A stretch of DNA of 64,000 bases from Lycium barbarum (lineage: Eukaryota; Streptophyta; Magnoliopsida; Solanales; Solanaceae). The DNA lies in the NCBI RefSeq assembly GCF_019175385.1, contig NC_083348.1:4727001-4791000 (forward strand), given 5' to 3'. A program made the translations under genes and the position numbers. The notes under the pieces are model-generated. The model saw only the letters and a list, made by a program, of their open reading frames with translations, did no database searches and was not told the DNA's origin. Below are positions 56,771 to 64,000 of the stretch, piece by piece; position 1 is the first letter of the stretch; every line of letters starts with the position of its first letter.

Positions 56771-59700
56771 TGTTATGAGGCTGAGCAATGCCTTCCATGT
56801 CCTTGTCACTAAACGAGATGGGACCGTCGGGTCGTCATTCCAAATACGCTTTTCCCTTGTTATGGACATTTTGGTGCGTTTTACAACCGGCCCAATGGGA
56901 ACGTCCGTCCCTTCCATGATCATGTGTATCACTTGCTGAGGCTCTTCCGGTCTATCCTGTTTGTTGGAGTCCTTGTTCTTGAAATGAGTTTTTGCTCATT
57001 CACTTAGGAATTCTCGAAGGTGTCCCAAATTGAACAGACGGGCAACCTCCTCTCTTAGCTGCCGACAATCTTCCGTTCGATGGCCGTGAGTGTGATGGTA
57101 TTTGCAAATAAGGCTTTTATCTCGCTTCTCTAGATCAGATTGGATTGGACTTGGATGCCTCGTTTCTCTGTTACAGATAACGACCGCCGTTATGGTCGCT
57201 ACATCGACGCAAAAATTATACTCGGATAACCTTGGAGTTTCTCTGTTTCTCGAGGCTTTATCGACAACATTTCTGTTCATCAGTCCACGACTACCTGGGC
57301 CTCGATCGTTCCTTCGATTATTCCTTCTATCATTCTTGCCCGATTCGCTGTTGCGCCCATTTCCCCTTCGATCGAGCGGGTAAGGTTGATACCTGTCATA
57401 TGATGATCTGGAATCCTGATCTGTCGTTCTCTTCGATTGATCATTTCCTTTACCAGAATGCCATGATACTGAAGCGGCCCTCAGAATCTTATCATCTTTG
57501 AACCTGATCTTTGATTGATACATGTTGTGTACATCAGCCCAGGCGATCGCCGGGTATTCTATCAGATTTTGCTTTAGCTCCATAGATGTGATCGAGCTTC
57601 TTGAATTGAGCCCTTGAGTGAAAGCCTGAACGGCCCAATCGTTAGTGACCTGAGGTAAGTCCATGCATTTCATTTGAAATCGGGCCACAAACTAGCGAAG
57701 GGTCTCGTCATCTCGCTGCTTGACGTTGAACAAGTTTGATTTTCGGGTTTCGACCTTGATGGCCCCAACATGGGCCTTGACAAAAGCATCAGCAAGCATG
57801 GAAAATGAATCAATCGAATGTTCGGGAAAGTTACGTGTCACACCCTAATCTACCTAGGGTGTGATGGGCACCCGACCCTTACTTAGGGCCGAGCGAACCC
57901 TCCAACTCTTATCACACACATACTCTTTTCGGACTTTTAAATCAAATAAGCATGAAATACATATTAAGGCTTTCAGAAATATTTTCTTTCCTTTGTTTAT
58001 CAAATTCAACAAAATCTGTAATTATATGGAATTCATATCATAACATAACTAACACATCAGCTGATGGAGCCGCTTACATAATTGACATTCTATACCCACA
58101 ACTCTGTCTGCAAAGTCTCTAACTTCGAACAAAACATCTTAGCACATATACCCTGACTCGGCAGCACTCCAGGAACAAGTAGAGCCTGCCAACTCCGCTG
58201 GAGCATCTTCTATAATAGCTTCAACTCATCTGGGTGTACCTGCGCGGCATGAAACGCAGCCCCCGAAGAAAGGGGGTCAGTGCGGAAAATGTACTGAGCA
58301 TGTAAGGCATGAAATACAGGAAACAGAATCATGACTGAAACAGAGAATTACCAGAATCAAGTCTGACTTTTTTAAAACATCGAAGTACTTGCCTTTTTAA
58401 ATGAAAATCATGCATATCCTTATCATATATCATATATACAAACAACGTGTCCCGGCCCTCCCGTGAGGGACTCGGTAGATAAAATCATACATGTCCACAT
58501 CACATACCATATATGCATAACGTGTCCCGGCCCTCCCGTGAGGGACTCGGTGGAGAGAATCCTGCATGTCAATATCATATATCATGTATGCATCAAACGT
58601 GTCCCGACCTTCTATTGAGCGACTCGGTGGATACATATAACGTGCCCCGACCCTCTTTTGCGGGTCTCGGTGAATAAAGTCATCATATGCCATCCTGGCC
58701 ACCATCCCCATATCATCATAACATCATATACATATAACATGTCCCGGCCCGCAAGTGAGAGGGACTCGGTGAACGATGCAGTGGAATACGCACGAGAACA
58801 TGTCCTGGCCCGGGCTCAGTGAAATCCAAACTGAGGCTTGCACGAACAGAATAATGCGAAACCATATGCACATAAATCAAGACTCGATAGACTAGTATGC
58901 TTACCGACATCAGAAGGCTCAGACACAAGTTTCGGGTCAATCCGACTTAGTATGATAGAGTTATGGACGTTTGAAGTATAAAACCTTCTACGAGCATTTC
59001 AGAAGCCATTTTTGGAAAATCGAAGCAATAATCACATCAAGTATCTTTCGGATATCGTATAGATCAAATCAAATATAACTTTTGGAATCATATGTACATA
59101 TCAAATTATATCAAAGACTCAATGGAATAGTCGAACGTGCTAACATTTGAAAAATCAAGACTTTATTCATATCGATTATCTTTCGAATACCATTCGGAAA
59201 CATATCAAATAGACCTTCGGACATCATAGATACGCATCAAAATCATATGGAATAGCTTATGAAAATCAAGGACATTAGCCATCCTAGTGGCTCTAAGAAT
59301 AGGAATTTCTCTGAAATCATACATCTACGTCATTTATTCGTTTCATAAAGACCATGCCAAAAGAAAGAAAGGGTAAGCCTTACATACCTGTGCCACACCT
59401 TATTAGCTACGCTTATTTATCCAAGATTGCTATTCTACATTCAAGAAGATTTTACATAATCATTAGATTCATTGTCATTTACTTGTCTTGATCTTTCAAA
59501 TAAAATCACTTATAATCTGCCAAAATTTCGGCAGCATTTCCCCTGTAAATATCACATCCCCGAGAATCTAACTCAGCCCAAATCATCAACAACAAATCCG
59601 AGAATGTAACTCGGCCAATTTCTCAACAATAATCCGAGAATTTCACTCGGCCACATTATCCACAATAATCCGAAATCTTCCAAACTTAATAAAGACAATA

Positions 59701-61640
59701 ACAACACATTTTTTTCTTCCAAATTCACGAACTACACCACAATCTACACATTAACAACTTTGTCAACCAATCCCAAGTACCTTCTAACGTTAGTAACTTC
59801 TTTTACATAATTCAACAACATTTTCTTATATTCAATTCAATCACAACAACCAACTTACAATCTTCCAAACACATGTCTCACTTCCAAATTCATAAATTAT
59901 ATTTACAACTTACACATTAGGAATATCATTCCTACAAGTATAAGAAACCATACTAATGTCATACTAACTTCTTCAATAACGCACAAACGATTTCAAATTC
60001 ATTCCAAGCCACTAAATCCTCATTTTTCATCATGGAATCCACATCTACAACAATCAATATACTAAATAAAAATTAGTTCATCACCCCCACACAATATAGT
60101 ATATACACGGCCAACACCCCAACATACCAAAGTCATGATTTTCATCATTTTCTGCATACTACAACATGCATAAATCATCTATAACATATCTAAAAGAAGA
60201 TTAAACACATACCTTTTCCCACTCATGTTCTTAATCGGCTATGATTGTGATTTGCACCAATGAATGTTTTGATTGATCCAACAACTACTCCATGTTGTAT
60301 AGGACCTTCCAATTGGTAGAAAAGCTAGAAGAAATTATTTTTTGATCAATTTTCCATGGCCTTCTTCGGCTACACCATGGCCGAATGGCCTTGTATATTT
60401 TTTTCTCCTTCTCCAAACTTCTTCATCTTTCTAAAAGATGAAGATAGTTATGTCCTATTTATCTTTCTTTTTCCACCATTTGTCTATATTTATTTTTTTA
60501 AGCCCCTCAAGTAAGAATTATGGACACATGGCCCTATTCTTTTTCTCCAAGCTTCTAGAATTTCTTTTGTGGAGAAATATGGCCAATATATCTTATATAT
60601 ATATATATATACACATAATTCATCTAGGTGGGCCTTGAGTTGGACGGCCACCATGGTCCATTTAAGAAATTTCTTGAATACTTTGTGAAATTCCCATTTT
60701 GCCCTTAGCCTTCCACAATATTACCTTGAGCCACTTTGCGAATTTCCCTTTTTATCCTTAGCCTTTCTCAATATTTCCATACTAATAATATTCATAAATA
60801 ATATTCATAAACAACTTGTGCATTAAAATAATTTTGGAAAATGGTCTTGCCCTTAACTTACCACGACTATCTCGAATTATTCGATCGTACAAAATACAGG
60901 CTATAACATTACGATACCAAATTTCTTAAGCAACACTGATTCCCTTTCGTCATCGGCGAGATCATTGCCCTTAGTAACACACGTATATGCAGTCACATGT
61001 TCATTTGGGTCCGTTGTCCCATTATACTTCGGGATATCGGGCATAAGAAATCTCTTTGGGATTTTCATCGGCGCCGCACTGGGCGGAAATGGCATTTGAA
61101 CGAATTTTTTCGAATCTGGTCCCTTCACCACCGGTGGGGCCCTTGAAATCTTATCGACCCTCGAGTTGTAGTTCTTCACCTTCTTATCGTTCGCCTCTAT
61201 CTTCTTTTTGCCGGACTCGACTCGTTTCATCAATTCTTCGAGCATTCTTATCAGCTCGCCGCTCTGCCCGAGGTGGTTCTCATTATTCCGAGTGACGTGC
61301 CTTTTTCCGTATCCTGGGTCTGTTCCGATGGAGCAATATCGGGTGCTTGACTTCGGTTTGGCAATTGCGCTATGATCTTTTGCTGGGCCTGTAATTGGGC
61401 CATAGCCATGTCTAACTGGTTTTGGAGTTGTTGCAGCATGTCTCCGTTATTCTCGTCGGCCGGTATGTTGCCCACCGATGATCCGACTTGAACAGGATAC
61501 AGGGGGTGTGTTGTTATTAGGTACGCCCCCGTCGTTATGCTCGTGATGGCTTGGCTCGACTTGAAAGTTGACGGAATGGGAATCCGACAAGTCTGGTAGA
61601 CCTGAAATCAAACCTTATAGAACAAATGTAAAATATCGAG
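56771..61640 (-). pseudogene. Tat-like gag, broken and split by a solo LTR
   Basis: From the right: GLPDLSDSHSVNFQVEPSHH (near 61600), GNIPADENNGDMLQQLQNQL, PKRFLMPDIPKYNGTTDPNE-HV (60914-61245), then the 57836-60908 insert. It continues IDSFSMLADAFVKAHVGAIK (about 57750-57815), RFQMKCMDLPQVTNDWAVQA and the zinc knuckle CKYHHTHGHRTEDC (near 57090), ending at 56996 in one frame. The last part (to 56771) links to protease. Frameshifts near 61520 and 61255 and stops near 57690 and 56996 break it. Capsid protein of the element when intact. Confidence 0.8.
57836..60908 (+). mobile_element. Solo LTR (3.1 kb) inserted in Tat gag
   Basis: Starts TGTCACACCCTAATCTACCT and ends GGCTATAACA, flanked by a perfect target duplication TTACG (57831-57835 and 60909-60913). 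It shares CCCGAAGAAAGGGGGTCAGT and the GTGTCCCGGCCCTC-GTGAGGGACTCGG repeats with the LTR at 47241-49965, so the two are related families. Five to six such repeats lie in 58443-58830. A (TA)n run lies near 60595. Confidence 0.9.
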
Positions 61641-61696
61641 TGTAACCAGAATTTTGTATTGAACTGCCACTACTATCTCTGGCGTGGGCGCCAAAC

Positions 61697-62282
61697 TATT
61701 TAACCTTAAAATGGAGAACAATTAAATTTATGCGTGATGCCAAAGATATGTGGCTCAATTCAATTCGAGATGAGATTACAAGATAAACGAATAAGTAAAT
61801 AAAAGGTGCAGATCTGACCAATTATTAATGATGATTGGCCTCGGGTATCGGAACCGAGGTCGAACCCTTTTATCGGGTGTTTACCCAATGAATAATGAAG
61901 ACAATCTTAGAGAATATGAATGAACTCAGATGATTCTATTGCTTTAGTACGTGAATTCTCTCTTTCTTTCTGTCGCCGAAAAAACCTCCTACAATGAATG
62001 AGGACCTCCTCTTTATATAATAGAGGAGTCCCAACCCTAGTACAATTCTAAGTAAGGAAAAGAAATCTGGTGACAGCTGTTGCCGAGATTGATGCCGAAA
62101 TATCCGGCTGAGGGCGGATATTCCGGTCTTCTCCTCATGGTGGTTAACCGCCTCTGTTTTAATTCCTCGTTTCGGATCAAGCTTGGTGCCATATCCTCGA
62201 TAAGCCGGTCGTACACTGCCCGAACATAACCATGACAACGGAAAACCGAGCATGTCCATATCCTCGGATTTACCCGTATACA
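61697..62282 (-). repeat. 5' LTR of the Tat-like element
   Basis: Right copy of the 586-bp LTR. On the minus strand it starts TGTATACGGG. The terminal CA at the inner end has mutated (TA at 61697-61698 on the plus strand). The primer-binding site lies at about 61680-61695. Confidence 0.9.
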
Positions 62283-62621
62283 ATTGCAAATTTGCAATGG
62301 TCCAATTATCCGTCGCGAATTCATATTCTTTTTGTAGTGATACTGTAGAATCTCTAATCAATTAAAGTTCCCTAGGAAACAACGAATTGGGAAGCCAAAA
62401 TGAAACTGCCGACTAGCCGCTCAAACTGCATATTTTTCATCGTAGATTAATTACTTCATCAATAAGAACAAAAATCTATAACAACAAAAATCTGGCACAT
62501 CAATCTCACTGAATAGCAATAATAAAATGAATTAAATAGCTCTATATAAGATTATGAAATTTCGTAGTACTTCAAGCATTTGACTTAAACTGAGATATCT
62601 CTAGCTACTTCATTAACTGCC
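62283..62621 (+). promoter_or_regulatory. Promoter region of the cysteine-rich peptide gene
   Basis: A clear TATA box TATATAA lies at 62543-62549, 73 bp before the start codon. That would place the transcript start near 62575 and give a leader of about 45 bases. The right LTR of the Tat-like element ends about 260 bp upstream of the TATA box, so the distal promoter may have been replaced by the insertion. Confidence 0.6.
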
Positions 62622-62879
62622 ATGGCTCTTCGGGCAACTGTTTTCTTGATGATTTTGGCACTTTTCGTGTACTTAACAGCTGCCACTGGAGATTTAGTAC
62701 CCAGTTTTAGTACTTCTACTTTGAGTGAAAGGGATGTGCATGAAATAGAGCAACTTACAAGTATGCTGATGAGAATGGGGGGTCGTAGAATGCTACAACA
62801 ACAATGTTTCTGTCAGTATTGTGGAACACCTAGTTGTACCTGTGGTGCCTTTTGTAGTACTTTTTTCTGCTGCATATAG
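62622..62879 (+). CDS. Secreted cysteine-rich peptide precursor, 85 aa, family not recognised
   Basis: A single-exon frame from the ATG at 62622 to TAG at 62877-62879. Residues 1-23 form a signal peptide (MALRATVFLMILALFVYLTA, then ATG). Residues 24-54 are an acidic/polar propeptide-like stretch. A dibasic RR at 55-56 precedes MLQQQ and a C-terminal segment from residue 62 with eight cysteines in 24 residues: C-x-C-x2-C-x4-C-x-C-x3-C-x4-C-C-x. The mature peptide, if cut after RR, would be 29 residues with up to four disulfides. A TATA box lies 73 bp upstream. I do not recognise the spacing as a defensin, knottin, hevein-like peptide or carboxypeptidase inhibitor. A defence or signalling peptide is possible, but this is only inference. 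No damage is seen. Confidence 0.75.
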   Translation: MALRATVFLMILALFVYLTAATGDLVPSFSTSTLSERDVHEIEQLTSMLMRMGGRRMLQQQCFCQYCGTPSCTCGAFCSTFFCCI

Positions 62880-62969
62880 AATTAGGATTTTTTGAGGATC
62901 TGTGCAATCGCTTTATCATTATCGCTTTCGTGGAAGCTATTTTCTTCAGTTTATTTTCTGTTATTTTCT

Positions 62970-63050
62970 CTACCTCCACGAGGTAAGGGTAATTAAGGTC
63001 TGCGTACACTCTACCCTTCCAGACCCATGAGTATGTTGTTGTTGTTGTAG
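62970..63050 (+). mobile_element. TS-type SINE 3' remnant
   Basis: CTACCTCCACGAGGTAAGGG, then AAGGTCTGCGTACACTCTAC and CCAGACCC, ending in GTATGTTGTTGTTGTTGTAG. It shares the core and TTG tail of the copy at 17774-17892, but is shorter and lacks the central GGGATT part. It lies about 90 bp after the stop codon of the cysteine-rich peptide gene, so it may be in its 3' UTR. Confidence 0.8.
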
Positions 63051-63800
63051 TATTTTTCAATGACAATTTAAGTTACTAGCTGTTATTTATACTTCACAGT
63101 GGATCCTTTTGTTGTGTACTAAGATGGTGAATGTTTACAGTTATGCTTATTAATGAGATTATAGTTTATGTATGTCATTATAATCTATGTATGTCATTAT
63201 AAGTTTAGTGTTCAAAGAATGAACGCATAGAAAAGGCTTTTTGACTTTTGTGATATTATGAATTATCTTTGTTCATGAATAAAAAACTAAGTGAATGTTT
63301 TAGGATACATATATTATTTTATTCATGAACTTGGGAAAAAAGAAGATAGAATTTATACTACACAAGGTAAACAGTAAATAGGTCCTGTAAATACCTAGGC
63401 ATTATTGTCCACATTTTATGTATGCAAGCTAAGTCAAGAAGAATCATTTCCTCACTTGATTCTTCATTTTGCAGACTCTCCTATAATAAAATAATTGCAC
63501 TGATTAATTTAGGAAAGAGCTACTACAGCACATGGAACATGACTTTGGATCAGAATTATACACAAGGTTGCGGGGATTTGTGTGGACCTAGAAGAACTCT
63601 AGTCCTTGTTTCGAGCTAAATTAAAGTCACTAGCCAGTCAGCGTCCCCACCCCAAAAGAGGCACGGTAGAGGATATTTCTCAATTAACAAGATATTACAA
63701 AACTTTTTGGTTACAAATGTGTTTTATTTATCACAAAAAAAGAGAGAACCTTAAAGGAAATTTCTCCGCCTAGTGTACAAAACCACGGTACTTGGAGCAA
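63051..63800. other. Intergenic, convergent 3' ends
   Basis: AT-rich sequence between the convergent cysteine-rich peptide gene and GSA. A short TGTATGTCATTATAA duplication lies near 63170-63200. No further gene is recognised. The end of the GSA 3' UTR lies somewhere here. Confidence 0.6.
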
Positions 63801-64000
63801 TTAAAGTTGACTCAAAACTTTTTCAGCAGCGGCTATTGTCCGTTGGATATCCTCTGCAGTATGTGCTAAGCTAGTAAATCCAGCCTCGAACTGGGATGGT
63901 GCGAAATATACACCTTCCTCCAGCATCCCTCTATAAAATTTGGCAAATTTAGCAGTATCACTCTTCTTTGCATCTGAAAAGTTATAAACTGGTCCATCCG
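63801..64000 (-). CDS. GSA: Glutamate-1-semialdehyde 2,1-aminomutase, C-terminal part of last exon
   Basis: This chloroplast-stroma PLP enzyme converts glutamate-1-semialdehyde to 5-aminolevulinate, the committed precursor of chlorophyll and haem. The window holds only the last 65 codons, starting [20 protein letters not shown]. They run through [20 protein letters not shown] and [20 protein letters not shown] to VLSQL and a TAA at 63801-63803. [21 protein letters not shown] is the hallmark C-terminal segment of the family. The remainder lies beyond the right edge. No damage is seen in this part. Confidence 0.93.
   Translation of the reverse strand, partial: DGPVYNFSDAKKSDTAKFAKFYRGMLEEGVYFAPSQFEAGFTSLAHTAEDIQRTIAAAEKVLSQL

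Larger units (their letters stand above)
41813..62282 (-). mobile_element. 20.5 kb Tat-like Ty3/Gypsy retrotransposon with nested insertions
   Basis: Two 586-bp LTRs (41813-42398 and 61697-62282; plus-strand ends TG/TA-TTTAACC and CGTATACA) are flanked by target duplication ATTGC (41808-41812 and 62283-62287). By hand count the LTRs differ at about 30 of 586 positions, about 95% identity. The primer-binding site TTGGCGCCCACGCC lies just inside the right LTR and the polypurine tract GGGAAATGGGAGGACTA beside the left one. Coding order on the minus strand is gag, protease, RT, RNase H, second RNase H-like domain, integrase. Two antisense genes follow on the plus strand. The extra RNase H and antisense genes before the 3' LTR point to the Tat lineage. 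Removing three later LTR insertions and an 853-bp duplication leaves about 12.6 kb. Confidence 0.9.

Noticed and set aside
62037..62361. Minus-strand frames near the right end of the Tat element
   Set aside because: They lie within the 5' LTR. Similar frames appear in the left LTR and its duplicated piece, so they are shared LTR sequence and not genes.
63422..63619. 65-residue plus-strand frame before GSA
   Set aside because: No recognisable motif, signal peptide or promoter. It is probably chance in the 3' flank.

Overview
This window looks like nuclear DNA of a flowering plant, most likely a member of the Solanaceae. The signs are one complete intron-rich plant gene, splice sites of plant type, tRNA-derived SINEs of the kind common in Solanaceae (including 3' ends that finish in a TTG repeat), and Copia, Tat-type Ty3/Gypsy, LINE and MULE elements in a strongly AT-rich background. 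I cannot name the genus. No search was run, so family names rest on motifs recognised by eye.

Three host genes are visible. (1) DPE2, the cytosolic disproportionating enzyme (4-alpha-glucanotransferase, GH77) that processes maltose from nightly starch breakdown, fills 15872-39718 on the plus strand. I could join 22 exons in frame (2,913 nt, 970 residues) with all three GH77 catalytic acidic residues kept. Its fourth coding intron is a textbook U12-type AT-AC intron. (2) A small secreted precursor of 85 residues (62622-62879, plus) ends in an extremely cysteine-dense segment, 8 Cys in 24 residues, and I do not recognise its family. (3) The last exon of glutamate-1-semialdehyde 2,1-aminomutase (tetrapyrrole synthesis) enters from the right edge on the minus strand (63801-64000).

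Most of the rest is mobile DNA. 1-907: A-rich tandem repeats ending in a Helitron-like 3' terminus. 1912-3292: a 1.3 kb insert between 35-bp direct repeats. 4247-14877: a 10.6 kb MULE with terminal inverted repeats and a perfect 10-bp target duplication. It carries a plant-mobile-domain (PP7-long-form-like) pseudogene, two small paralogous ORFs, a 113-bp palindromic tandem array and a broken MULE transposase, and it ends only about 1 kb upstream of the DPE2 start codon. Inside DPE2, intron 1 holds two SINEs and a LINE remnant. Intron 2 holds a LINE with a 12-bp target duplication. Intron 14 holds a Copia element (26822-33865, target duplication ATTTC) that is itself hit twice by LINEs at one site.

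41813-62282 is a 20.5 kb Tat-like Ty3/Gypsy element with 586-bp LTRs and target duplication ATTGC. Gag-pol runs on the minus strand. Two intron-containing antisense genes of the putative gypsy-type-transposon family run on the plus strand, each behind its own TATA box. The element was later hit by three LTR insertions (47241-49965, 57836-60908, 55538-56765), each now a lone LTR, and it carries an 853-bp tandem duplication.

Together the window shows a conserved starch-metabolism gene kept intact at exon level while mobile DNA expanded its introns and flanks. The mobile elements are almost all broken by stops, frameshifts or nested insertions.
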